64,000 bases of DNA. Origin: Pedobacter sp. KBS0701 (GTDB taxonomy: Bacteria; Bacteroidota; Bacteroidia; Sphingobacteriales; Sphingobacteriaceae). The stretch is from contig NZ_CP042171.1 in NCBI RefSeq assembly GCF_005938645.2, positions 2,232,001-2,296,000 of the forward strand, read 5' to 3'. A program made the position numbers and the translations under genes. Position 1 is the first letter of the stretch. The number at the start of each line of letters is the position of its first letter. This document shows positions 45,301 to 53,115 of this stretch, one piece after another. The notes beneath the pieces were generated by a model that ran no database searches, was not told the origin of the DNA, and saw nothing but the letters and a program-made list of their open reading frames with translations.

Positions 45301-45859
45301 TCTGGGAAATACCATGCCTAAATTTAGATTTAGTTTTGGTACAGGTATAACTTATAAGGGCTTTGCTGCTAACGTTTTATTTGACGCACAATTAGGTGCT
45401 GTTGCACACTCGTTAACCTTTGCAAGAATGGCTGGCCTGGGCAAATTAAAGCTGACCTTACCAGGCAGGTACGGCGGTTTAATTGGAGAGGGAGTAATGT
45501 TAAATCCTGATGGTGTTACTTATAGCCCCAATACCACAGTTGCAACTGATATTGGTGCATTTTATGAGGCTATGTATGGTTCTACCAATGCAGAAGGAAG
45601 TACTTTCAGAACCGATTATCTAAAATTCAGAGAGGCAAATATTAATTATACATTCTCAAAAAGACTGGTTTCAAGTTTGGGCCTGAGTCGGATAACCATA
45701 GGCGTGTATGGGCGTAATCTGTATACCTGGTCGCCGTGGCCTGCCTTCGATCCTGAGTTTGGTACATTATCTGGTAGCGATATCGTAACGGGTTTTGAAG
45801 TAGGACAACTGCCATCAACCAGAACTTTTGGTGCACGTTTAGTAGTGGGTATAAACTAA
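42356..45859 (+). CDS. SusC/RagA-family TonB-dependent receptor with STN signalling domain
   Basis: Outer-membrane TonB-dependent transporter, 1167 residues from the ATG at 42356; an open frame runs 22 codons upstream but the signal peptide (cleaved near YTYAQ, residue 39) fixes the start. Domains in order: STN secretin/TonB N-terminal domain (about 47-115), carboxypeptidase-regulatory-like domain (GRINGRVVDENNEPIPAATI, about 128-205), TonB plug (about 215-330, VLKGPAASALYGQRGANGAIVITTK) and a 22-strand barrel. The STN domain makes it a transducer for the FecR/FecI pair upstream. It forms the uptake pair with the SusD-like gene seven bases later. Confidence 0.96.
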   Translation: MKINTRWIKNFHQYPSKVMVITTIMMLNLLSFSLYTYAQSDKKFLFEANGMTLKKAFETLEELSGNHIAYNNNQFDDQKRVYVSRGMRSVNEVLDLLLKEMPFTHKAGGGGNILITPKNTNTGRINGRVVDENNEPIPAATIKIVEISKVTQTDNEGNFTIPVLPGTYTVEASFISYQTGKVQNVIVVNNNLTKIGIIKLKSSDNSLDDVVVTALGIKRSERALGYAITSLDSSAFTNAVATNWTDALSGKVAGLNLVRNSGLAGSNKIILRGENNLTGDNEALIVIDGVVASSSAKRTAGTGGGVYGTSGDILPTDFGSALNDLNSDDIENVTVLKGPAASALYGQRGANGAIVITTKSAGSSKKKFNITFTSNTAFEQINRGPDIQQEYGAGVGGASYYSFGTNADGADTHATSSTYGPRFDGTSMFFQYDPTTQKGGTTRTPWVAYPNALNAFFKTGVETTNSVSLDGNAGKVGLRFTASHGNNDWIVPNTSLERTSLAFSGNSNVTKKLNIVFKASYNNRHSDNLPATGYGNQSLMYWFMFAHPNMNLDWFKNYWVAGQEQRKFIDLTSSFPEGPYAISEQYLNGQRRNGILGNIQATYRFTNDLTLLVRSSIDYNHDIRETKRPWDAAGAKFAQGSYRVQDINSYEVNADFLLRYNKDLSRDLKLSASVGGSQLRNRYNKSELRADGLVVPGNYSLENNQNPLISVPDTARYNINSLYGTMSLSLKNYLFLDLTGRQDWNSTLASPLRTDNVGFFYPSASLSFIASDYWQLPSQISYFKLRGSIAQVGSGGTTPYRTAYNYTLAANGIYPGGAMTNPSILPNNNLKPLSTTTVEVGAELKLFKSRLNFDFAAYTGSTKNQILSRSIDRATGYSIAVFNAGRVDNKGLEMSVNATPLQSRSFTWTVNGTFSANRNTIKELADSAVILRTGPIGGTQIIANVGGSLGDMYGFGLKRSPDGQVIFDNTGKAIPDQTQLKYLGNTMPKFRFSFGTGITYKGFAANVLFDAQLGAVAHSLTFARMAGLGKLKLTLPGRYGGLIGEGVMLNPDGVTYSPNTTVATDIGAFYEAMYGSTNAEGSTFRTDYLKFREANINYTFSKRLVSSLGLSRITIGVYGRNLYTWSPWPAFDPEFGTLSGSDIVTGFEVGQLPSTRTFGARLVVGIN

Positions 45860-45866
45860 TAAGAAA

Positions 45867-47447
45867 ATGAAAAAGATTAAATATAGTATAGGTTATGCTT
45901 TCTTACTGCTGATGGGGACTTCATTTTTCTCCTGCAAGAAAGATTTCGATAAAATTAATACAGATCCGATTGGTGTACCAGAAGTTACGGCAGATAAATT
46001 GCTGGCACCTACTTTAACAAATGTATTGGGTGCAAACTTAATACGTAACCGGTCCATTAACAATGAACTCATGCAGGTTACAGTTTCTACTTTGGATGAG
46101 GTGCTGGAGGGTAGAATTTACAGATATGATATCAGAAGGCAACTGTCTGATGCGATGTGGAATTCCTGGTATTCCGAATTGACAAATATAAAGGATATCA
46201 ATACCATCGCCAGCAAGCCAGGTGCAATTAACACTTCCTATCAGGGAATTTCCAGAATTGCCGAAGCGTGGACAATGCAGCTGCTAACAGATACCTACGG
46301 AGATGTGCCTTACACGGAAGCAAATCAAGGCAGGGCTGGTGTATTGGAGCCAGCGTTCGATAAACAAAAAGATATTTACATGTCGTTGCTGAATAAACTG
46401 GAAGAAGCCAATACACTTTTAACTGCAGGCCAGAAGATTGAAGCCAGCAGCGACCCGGTTTATAATGGAGATATTAGTAAATGGCGAAGATTTGGAAATT
46501 CATTGTATTTAAGGCTATTGCTTCGGATTTCAGGCAAGGCAGAAGCAAGTGCACAGGCCATAGCCAAAATTAAAGAAATCGTTGATACTAATCCAGCCAA
46601 ATATCCGATCATGACTGATAATACCCATACGGCTAAAATTCTCTGGAATGGTACAAACAGTAGTACTGCTGTATATTCATCGCCATTTATGGTTAATGTT
46701 AGACCGGCAGATTTTCGGGGATCTGCCATTGTAGACTTTTTTATCAATAACCTGACTACCTGGGGTGATCCAAGAATAGATCCAACATTAGGTAAGAATG
46801 GTGTAAACCGGTGGAGTATAGCCGCTGGGCCTGCGGGCTATGTGGGTATACCAAGTGCTTATCCAATAGGTAGTGGAGCGCCAGCTAAACAAGCTTATTT
46901 TTACTCTGATGCACAATCGGGAAATCCGACAAGCTTGCAAACTGATGCTTCAACAGGGGTAATGATGAATGTGGCAGAAGTTGATTTTATTTTGGCTGAA
47001 GCTGCTGCAAGAGGCTGGATTAATGGTACGGGCGAAGCTTATTATTATAAAGGAATAGCTGATGGAATTAACTATTGGATGCCAGCTTTATACGTTAACG
47101 GTGATGATGCATCTGTAAGAGCTTATGCTTTAAGAGGTGACTTCAATTGGAATAATACATTGCCATTAGACAATAAAACTGTGGGCTCAGATAGCAAGTT
47201 GGAACAAATTCACTTACAAAAATATTATGCCTTGTTTTTAGTAGACTTTCAGCAATGGTTCGAGTACAGAAGAGTCGGTCACCCACTGCTTCCAAAAGGA
47301 TCCAATTTATTAAATGGCGGAAAAATGCCGGTTCGTTTATACTATCCAATACTTGCCCAATCAACCAATCCAACTAATTATAAAAATGTATTAACTGCAC
47401 AGGGACCTGATGATGTGAATACATTGATGTGGTGGCAAAAACCTTAA
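45867..47447 (+). CDS. SusD/RagB-like lipoprotein (SusD-like_2 type)
   Basis: A 526-residue surface lipoprotein (lipobox TSFFSCKKD, Cys23) that forms the lid over the SusC barrel and captures substrate. FDKINTDPIGVPEVTADKLLAPTLTNVL and the TDTYGDVPYTEA block mark the SusD-like_2 subfamily, which is helical and TPR-like, as in the pair's partners for peptides, glycans and other molecules. The late segment FQQWFEYRRVGHPLLP is also typical. It is seven bases from SusC and six from the DUF5689 gene; the three are one operon. Confidence 0.95.
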   Translation: MKKIKYSIGYAFLLLMGTSFFSCKKDFDKINTDPIGVPEVTADKLLAPTLTNVLGANLIRNRSINNELMQVTVSTLDEVLEGRIYRYDIRRQLSDAMWNSWYSELTNIKDINTIASKPGAINTSYQGISRIAEAWTMQLLTDTYGDVPYTEANQGRAGVLEPAFDKQKDIYMSLLNKLEEANTLLTAGQKIEASSDPVYNGDISKWRRFGNSLYLRLLLRISGKAEASAQAIAKIKEIVDTNPAKYPIMTDNTHTAKILWNGTNSSTAVYSSPFMVNVRPADFRGSAIVDFFINNLTTWGDPRIDPTLGKNGVNRWSIAAGPAGYVGIPSAYPIGSGAPAKQAYFYSDAQSGNPTSLQTDASTGVMMNVAEVDFILAEAAARGWINGTGEAYYYKGIADGINYWMPALYVNGDDASVRAYALRGDFNWNNTLPLDNKTVGSDSKLEQIHLQKYYALFLVDFQQWFEYRRVGHPLLPKGSNLLNGGKMPVRLYYPILAQSTNPTNYKNVLTAQGPDDVNTLMWWQKP

Positions 47448-47456
47448 ATACTATTG

Positions 47457-48995
47457 ATGATGAAAAATAAATTAAAATATTTTCTTTTGCTTGCAGTTGT
47501 GATTATTACTTACGCAAGCTGCAAAAAGGAAAACGACTATCGCTATAAATTTTCAGAAAGTGGTTTCATTTCTAACTTTGATTTAAGAAGGTACTATAAA
47601 GGATCAGATCTTTCGCTTAATGCTGATGCTATAGGGGGTGCCACAAGTATAAGAGGTGTAGTAGTTTCTGATTTTAGATCCGGCAATTCGGTGGCAGGAT
47701 TAATTGCATTGCAAAATAGCCGCATTAACGGTACAGCAGATTCGTTAAGGGGAATTTCATTCAATATTGGAGCAGCAGCTTCTAATTATGTTCCAGGAGA
47801 TTCGTTACACATCAAACTGGATGGGGGGGTATTAAAAAGGATTGATGGGGTTTTACAGATCACTGGGTTAACAAATTCTGCGATAACCAAAGTGGCATCA
47901 GGAAGAATCATTAAATTACAGGCGGCAAATACGAGCGCTATTCTAGCTAACCCAGATCGTTATGAAAGTACGTTGGTTGCTATTAACAATGCTGTTTACG
48001 ACCCGGAGCCAGCGGGTGATGTAATATATTCTGGAGATAAAATACTAAATGATGGTTTTGGTCTTGCAACATTACGTACAAGTGCCAATGCTACTTTTGC
48101 AAATACGGCTGTTCAACCTTCAGGTAATTTTACAGGGGTAGTATACGTAACCGGCACGGGAACTTCAAAAAAGATCGAATACCGGATGCGAACTGCAGAA
48201 GACTTTTTTTATGTTCCGATGCCTAAGCTTTCTCCTGCAATTATTTCGGGATTTCTTGTAGATCCGAATGGAACGGATGGAAATTATGAATATGTCCAGT
48301 TTTTAGCAACGAAAGATATTGATTTTGCAGCCACCCCCTTTTCAGTTTATACCAGTAACAATGCTGGAGCAACTACTTTTCCTACGCTTGGATGGAACAC
48401 AGGCGCACTTAGAACTTACAAGTTTAATCTTACTTCAGGGACAGTTAAAAAAGGTGAATTTTTCTATGTAGGTGGTGCTGGTCAGCGCATCAATGGGTCT
48501 GCTTCAACAGTTATACCAGCTTCAAAATGGATTTCAAGTGTAAATTATACTACAGTACCAGGCGCAAATGGTGTAGGAGATGTAACCGGTAACCTGTTAG
48601 CAAATAGTGGAAACGTTGCTGGTATAGCAATATTTGAGGGTATTAATGTTACACCAAATTCTATTCCATTGGATGTAATTTTCTATGGTGGTGCAAACGG
48701 TAGTTTTTATACTGCAGGCCCACCTGAGTATGGATTAAGAATTACCATCACAGACAAATTCGCAACCTATGCAGGAAAAGTTCCACAGGAATATTATGGA
48801 AAAGGTACAAATGATGTTTCCAAACGTTTCGCAGGTTTTCCAGCAGCTGTAAGTTTTGCCAGGTTAGGAGGCGTTTACAAGGCTACCAAAGGCGGGTGGG
48901 AATCAGTCAGAACAATGATAAGTGTTCCCTTAACCAATACCTCGGTACTCAGTGCAATCGAGACAGGTGGCGTCACAAGTTTAATTGACAAGTAA
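47457..48995 (+). CDS. DUF5689 surface lipoprotein
   Basis: A lipoprotein (Cys21 in TYASCKKEN) with a DUF5689 domain at about 35-245 (IRGVVVSDFRSGNSVAGLIALQN, NYVPGDSLHIKLDGGVLKR, and the closing KKIEYRMRTAEDFFY). The C-terminal half is beta-rich with lamin-tail-like strands. Such proteins regularly accompany SusCD pairs and are thought to be surface accessory binding proteins; the DUF5689 fold is OB-like. The start is ATG at 47457 or 47460; a TTG at 47454 is in frame. A MITE-like repeat follows the stop. Confidence 0.85.
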   Translation: MMKNKLKYFLLLAVVIITYASCKKENDYRYKFSESGFISNFDLRRYYKGSDLSLNADAIGGATSIRGVVVSDFRSGNSVAGLIALQNSRINGTADSLRGISFNIGAAASNYVPGDSLHIKLDGGVLKRIDGVLQITGLTNSAITKVASGRIIKLQAANTSAILANPDRYESTLVAINNAVYDPEPAGDVIYSGDKILNDGFGLATLRTSANATFANTAVQPSGNFTGVVYVTGTGTSKKIEYRMRTAEDFFYVPMPKLSPAIISGFLVDPNGTDGNYEYVQFLATKDIDFAATPFSVYTSNNAGATTFPTLGWNTGALRTYKFNLTSGTVKKGEFFYVGGAGQRINGSASTVIPASKWISSVNYTTVPGANGVGDVTGNLLANSGNVAGIAIFEGINVTPNSIPLDVIFYGGANGSFYTAGPPEYGLRITITDKFATYAGKVPQEYYGKGTNDVSKRFAGFPAAVSFARLGGVYKATKGGWESVRTMISVPLTNTSVLSAIETGGVTSLIDK

Positions 48996-49007
48996 GAAAC
49001 AAAAAGT

Positions 49008-49127
49008 CTGTATCATAAATATAGAATTTTCATCCCGAGCCTGTCGAAGGACCTGTTTTAAATGTTTTACAAGGCGTTTCGACAGGCTCAACCTGATAAA
49101 TTCAATTAAATTACAACCATGATACAG
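49008..49127. mobile_element. MITE-like element, copy 1
   Basis: The 9-bp terminal inverted repeats CTGTATCAT (49008-49016) and ATGATACAG (49119-49127) are exact complements. Inside, GAGCCTGTCGAAGGAC and GTTTCGACAGGCTC form a second inverted pair. A closely related copy lies at 50686-50814. The element is 120 bases and has no open frame; mobilisation would need a transposase elsewhere. Confidence 0.75.
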
Positions 49128-49177
49128 TCTCAATATTATCAAAATTTAAGCCGTATGATTTAATATCATTAAAAATC

Positions 49178-50587
49178 ATGAACAGAAGATCATTTATACA
49201 AAAATCAACTTTATTAACTTCAACAGTTTTCATCAGCTTAAAATCTTTTCCATCATCGTTATTCTCGGTTGATGGATTAGTAAGCGGAATGGTAACCAGC
49301 AAAGGTAAAGCTGTGGCTGGCGTAGTCATTTCTGATGGTTACAGCGTGATACAAACCAATAAAAGTGGCAACTATGAGATTAAACTTCATGAGCTGGCCC
49401 GTTTTGTTTGGATTAGCACACCTTCGGGTTATGAGTTTAAAACCGAAAGCAGTATTGCACGTCATTATTACAAACCAGATACTGCAGGCAAATTAAACTT
49501 CGATCTTAAACCATTAAAACAGAACGACAATAAACATAATTTTATCATTTGGGCCGACCCACAGGTGAAGAACAAAAAAGATGTTCAGCAAATGATGGAA
49601 ACTTCCGTGCCAGATACAAGAGATGTGGTAAAAAGCATGGGAAAAGCACTGGTGCATGGTATCGGTGTAGGCGATCTGGTTTGGGACAACTTCGATCTTT
49701 TTCCAGCTTACGATGAAGCCATTGCCCAGATTGGGATTCCGTTTTTCCAGGCCCTGGGGAACCATGATCAGGATTACAGACAGGGTGGTGATGATACTTC
49801 CGATCGTACGTTTCAGGCTCATTATGGCCCAACATATTACTCTTTTAACAGGGGTAAAGCGCATTACGTGGTTTTAGATGACGTACGTTATTTAGGAGTA
49901 GAAAGAACTTATGATGGTTACATCACCCCAACGCAGTTAGAATGGTTGGCTAAAGATTTGCAGTTTGTGCCTAAAGATGCGTTATTGATCGTTTGCCTCC
50001 ATATTCCAGTACACAATTCAGTTAAAAATAATGATGATTTTTATGCGGTTTTAAAAGATTTTAAAAACGTGCATATCATGTCGGGCCATACCCATTTTAA
50101 TAAAAATGTAATCAAAAATGGCATTTACGAACACAATCATGGTACCGTTTGTGGTGGCTGGTGGACAGGCCCGATCTGCGAAGATGGCACGCCTCGGGGC
50201 TTCGGCGTTTATGAAGTGGACGGAACCAATTTAAAATGGTACTACAAATCTACCGGAAGAAACCGTAAAGAGCAGCTTGATATTTATGTAGATACCTTAA
50301 CCAATCAAAAAAGATTAATCGCCAATGTTTGGAATTATGATCCTGAATGGAAAATAGAATATTTTCTGGACGGAAAAGCAATGGGTGTTTTGGCGCAACA
50401 GGATGGGTATGATCCTTTAGCTGTTAAATTATACAAAGGCGATAAGCTGCCAAATCCAAGGCCGTTTGTTGAACCTCGCTCAACTGATCACTTGTTCCTG
50501 GCACATTTTGAACCATCAGTTAAAAAGGTAAAAGTTGTTGCTACCGATCGCTTCGGGGAAAAATTTGAGGCAGAAATAGAAGCATAA
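49178..50587 (+). CDS. Calcineurin-like phosphoesterase with MetallophosN/C domains
   Basis: A 469-residue exported metallophosphoesterase. The N-terminus has a signal (RRSFIQKSTLLTSTVFISLKSF; the RR resembles a Tat motif). Next come a beta domain (about 35-115, the MetallophosN type: GMVTSKGKAVAGVVISDGYSVIQTNKSGNYEI), a calcineurin-like catalytic domain (about 120-340) with FIIWADPQ, GVGDLVWDN, QALGNHDQDY, LHIPVH and SGHTHFNK, and a MetallophosC domain to the end. Substrate is unknown; phosphodiesters are typical. It follows the SusCD-DUF5689 genes and is flanked by two copies of a MITE-like element. Confidence 0.92.
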   Translation: MNRRSFIQKSTLLTSTVFISLKSFPSSLFSVDGLVSGMVTSKGKAVAGVVISDGYSVIQTNKSGNYEIKLHELARFVWISTPSGYEFKTESSIARHYYKPDTAGKLNFDLKPLKQNDNKHNFIIWADPQVKNKKDVQQMMETSVPDTRDVVKSMGKALVHGIGVGDLVWDNFDLFPAYDEAIAQIGIPFFQALGNHDQDYRQGGDDTSDRTFQAHYGPTYYSFNRGKAHYVVLDDVRYLGVERTYDGYITPTQLEWLAKDLQFVPKDALLIVCLHIPVHNSVKNNDDFYAVLKDFKNVHIMSGHTHFNKNVIKNGIYEHNHGTVCGGWWTGPICEDGTPRGFGVYEVDGTNLKWYYKSTGRNRKEQLDIYVDTLTNQKRLIANVWNYDPEWKIEYFLDGKAMGVLAQQDGYDPLAVKLYKGDKLPNPRPFVEPRSTDHLFLAHFEPSVKKVKVVATDRFGEKFEAEIEA

Positions 50588-50685
50588 CCTTGCTTTAAGA
50601 TGCAGTGATTAGAAATTTAATATAGATTTAATTAACCGCGTTAGATGTTAACACGTGATACCTCTATCTTGTGGGCTAATTAATA

Positions 50686-50814
50686 GAGGTTGTATCATAA
50701 ATATAGATTTGTCATCATGAGTTTGTTGAAGGACTTCTTTATATACTTTTAAAGTGTTTCGACAGGCTCAACATGACATTATCTGGGCTGAAATCGCCTT
50801 TATGATACAGCCTC
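50686..50814. mobile_element. MITE-like element, copy 2
   Basis: The ends GAGGTTGTATCATA and TATGATACAGCCTC are complementary over 14 bases with one mismatch. The inner pair is GAGTTTGTTGAAGGAC / GTTTCGACAGGCTCAAC. The layout and ends match the copy at 49008-49127, about 1.7 kb away in the same orientation. It ends 23 bases before the GDPD start, so it may carry the promoter or terminator for that junction. Confidence 0.75.
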
Positions 50815-50837
50815 CTTGTAAAACTCCTTTTTTGGAT

Positions 50838-51737
50838 ATGAAACTTAAAAAAACAACAATTTTGGTTCTTTTATCCGCCTTTGCGGTAAAATCGAATGCT
50901 CAGGAAGTTAAGTTTCCCGCATTTAGCGCAGAGGCGCATCGTGGTGGGAGAGGCCTGATGCCTGAAAACACCATTCAGGCCATGTTAAACGCCATGAAAA
51001 TAGAAGGAATTACCACTTTGGAAATGGATACCCACATCTCTAAAGACGGTAAAGTAGTGGTAACACACGATGATTACCTGAGTCCGGCTTTTATGCTTAC
51101 ACCTGACGGAAAAGATATTCCGCTAACAGATGCTAAGAAATATCCGATTTTTGGAATGAATTACGCTAAAATTAAACAGTTTGACCTGGGCACTAAATAT
51201 TACGACCAATTTCCTCAACAGAAGAAGGAGAAAACATATCTTCCGCTACTTGCTGACCTGATTGATGCTGTTCAGTACGATATTAAAACCAATAAACGTA
51301 AACAGTTTTTCTACAATATCGAAACTAAATGCAACGAAAGCGGCGATGGGATTACCAACCCTAAACCTGAAGAATTTGTTAAACTTTTAATGAATGTAAT
51401 TTTAAAGAAAAAGATCTCTGACTTTGTAATAATCCAGTCTTTCGATAAAAGGACTATTCAAATTATACACGAGAAATATCCTGAAATAAAAACTTCTTTT
51501 TTGGTTGCCAATAAAAAAACATACGAAGAAAATATTGCCGATTTGGGTTTTAAGCCATTTATTTTAAGTCCGGTTTGGCAAATGGTTAACGAAGAAATGG
51601 TTAAAAAAGCACATGCTGATGGTGTAAAAATCATCCCCTGGACAGCCAATACCTTAGCTGATATTCAGAAACTAAAAGCTTTAAATGTAGATGGAATTAT
51701 TTCTGATTATCCGGATATTTTAGTTCAGGCAAATTAG
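50838..51737 (+). CDS. Glycerophosphodiester phosphodiesterase
   Basis: A 299-residue exported GDPD that hydrolyses glycerophosphodiesters to glycerol-3-phosphate and an alcohol. The ATG at 50838 is chosen because it begins a Sec signal peptide (MKLKKTTILVLLSAFAVKSNAQ); a longer frame starts inside the MITE copy. Catalytic motifs are AHRGGRGLMPENTIQAM, EMDTHISKDGKVVVTHD and the closing GVKIIPWTANT, with the expected metal-ligand Glu and Asp. It lies 26 bases upstream of the SGNH hydrolase and belongs functionally with the phosphoesterase before it. Confidence 0.93.
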   Translation: MKLKKTTILVLLSAFAVKSNAQEVKFPAFSAEAHRGGRGLMPENTIQAMLNAMKIEGITTLEMDTHISKDGKVVVTHDDYLSPAFMLTPDGKDIPLTDAKKYPIFGMNYAKIKQFDLGTKYYDQFPQQKKEKTYLPLLADLIDAVQYDIKTNKRKQFFYNIETKCNESGDGITNPKPEEFVKLLMNVILKKKISDFVIIQSFDKRTIQIIHEKYPEIKTSFLVANKKTYEENIADLGFKPFILSPVWQMVNEEMVKKAHADGVKIIPWTANTLADIQKLKALNVDGIISDYPDILVQAN

Positions 51738-51763
51738 TATTTTCGACTTTATAAAAACAGGAC

Positions 51764-52459
51764 ATGAAAGCACTTTTAATTAAGTTATTAATCACCGCTG
51801 TTGTGTTTACCTTCAGTTTCACAGCAGCTTTTGCCCAGGTGGTTAAATGGGACAGTACCTATCGTCCTGGGAAATATATTGAGCAGGTGGCTAAGTTTAA
51901 AGCCGATCCAAAATCAAAAAAGGATATTATTTTTTTAGGTAACAGCATTACTGCCGGAACAGATTGGGCTAAACTTTTAGCTCTTCCACAAGCAAAAAAC
52001 AGAGGGATTTCTGGTGATATTACTTTTGGCGTGTTAGAACGTTTGCAAGATGTAATTGATGGTAAACCAGCCAAAGTGTTTATCCTGATTGGTATAAATG
52101 ATATTTCCAGGAATATTCCAGATAGTGTGATTTTAAGAAATTATAAAACAATAATTGCCAGAATCAGAAAAGGATCGAAGAAAACAAAAATTTACTTTAA
52201 CACACTTTTGCCTGTTAATGCAGCTTTCGACAAGTTTAAAAACCATTATGGTAAAGACGAGCATATTCTTTGGCTGAATGATGAAATCAGAAAATTTGAA
52301 ACTAAAAATGTACGGGTGGTCGATCTGTATCCAAATTTTACTGATCAGAACAAACATTTAAGGGCAGAGCTTACTAAGGATGGGTTACATCTCATTCCTG
52401 CCGGATACCAGGTTTGGGCAGATTTTCTTAAAAAGTCTGGTTACTTAACTGAGAAATAA
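51764..52459 (+). CDS. Exported SGNH/GDSL hydrolase
   Basis: A 231-residue protein with a Sec signal peptide (cleaved near AFAQ, residue 25). It has all SGNH blocks: IIFLGNSITAGTDW (Ser nucleophile), GISGDITFG (Gly), LIGINDISRN (Asn) and DGLHLIPAGYQ (Asp and His). Such enzymes are esterases or lipases that remove acyl or acetyl groups. It is the last gene of the apparent phosphodiester-degrading cluster, so it might deacylate lipids or glycans before the phosphodiesterases act; this is inference. Confidence 0.9.
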   Translation: MKALLIKLLITAVVFTFSFTAAFAQVVKWDSTYRPGKYIEQVAKFKADPKSKKDIIFLGNSITAGTDWAKLLALPQAKNRGISGDITFGVLERLQDVIDGKPAKVFILIGINDISRNIPDSVILRNYKTIIARIRKGSKKTKIYFNTLLPVNAAFDKFKNHYGKDEHILWLNDEIRKFETKNVRVVDLYPNFTDQNKHLRAELTKDGLHLIPAGYQVWADFLKKSGYLTEK

Positions 52460-52470
52460 TATGATTTGGA

Positions 52471-52501
52471 AAGAAGTCAAGCTCTAAAAACTTGACTTCT
52501 T
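52471..52501. terminator. Bidirectional hairpin between SGNH gene and bioD
   Basis: AAGAAGTCAAG (52471-52481) and CTTGACTTCTT (52491-52501) are perfect complements around CTCTAAAAA. It lies between the convergent SGNH hydrolase and bioD genes, 12 bases and 6 bases from their stops. The core matches the hairpin after paoC at 25941. Confidence 0.7.
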
Positions 52502-52506
52502 GGGAG

Positions 52507-53115
52507 TTAAATAGAAAGGTTTTGGCCAGCTGCTTTCACTTTTTCTTTATCAATATTACTAAAGCTGGGTATACTGCCTAGCTTTTTTATTTTGGCATAT
52601 TGGAGAATGTATCTTTCGGTTTCCGTATTCTCCTCACCATTAAAAATGATGCCTTTAACAGGGATTTTGTATTGTTTAAGCAGATTGACTGATAAAAGTG
52701 TGTGGTTAATACTGCCTAAATAATTTTGCGAAACCAATATCACTTCTACTTCCAGTTTTTTGATCAGGTCGACAATCAGCTCATCTTCATTTAAGGGTAC
52801 CATTAAACCACCAGCGCCTTCAATAATTAAGTTATTATCAGTTAATGGAATATTGATTTCATCCAGATCAATGTCAACGCCATCTAACCTGGCCGATAAA
52901 TGCGGCGATAGGGGTTGTGTTAATCTGTAGCTTTCCGGATGGATGACGGTTTGTGTGTTACTAATTAAACTATCTATTGTTATACTATCGCTCGTATCTA
53001 AATCTCCCGATTGGATCGGTTTCCAATAATCAGCCTTCAGCTTTTCGGTTAAAATAGCGCTTACCAGTGTTTTTCCAATGCCTGTTCCAATGCCTGTGAC
53101 AAAATATTTATTCAT
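52507..53115 (-). CDS. bioD: Dethiobiotin synthetase
   Basis: Closes the ureido ring of dethiobiotin from 7,8-diaminopelargonate, CO2 and ATP. The 202-residue protein has YFVTGIGTGIGKTLVSAIL (P-loop), the WKPIQSGD motif and IIEGAGGLMVPL. It starts directly after the bioF stop codon with no gap, so the two biotin genes are one operon. BioA and BioB are not in the window. Confidence 0.94.
   Translation of the reverse strand: MNKYFVTGIGTGIGKTLVSAILTEKLKADYWKPIQSGDLDTSDSITIDSLISNTQTVIHPESYRLTQPLSPHLSARLDGVDIDLDEINIPLTDNNLIIEGAGGLMVPLNEDELIVDLIKKLEVEVILVSQNYLGSINHTLLSVNLLKQYKIPVKGIIFNGEENTETERYILQYAKIKKLGSIPSFSNIDKEKVKAAGQNLSI

Noticed and set aside
50754..50837. N-terminal 28-residue extension of the GDPD frame
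   Set aside because: It starts within the MITE-like copy and precedes a clear signal peptide, so it is not part of the protein.
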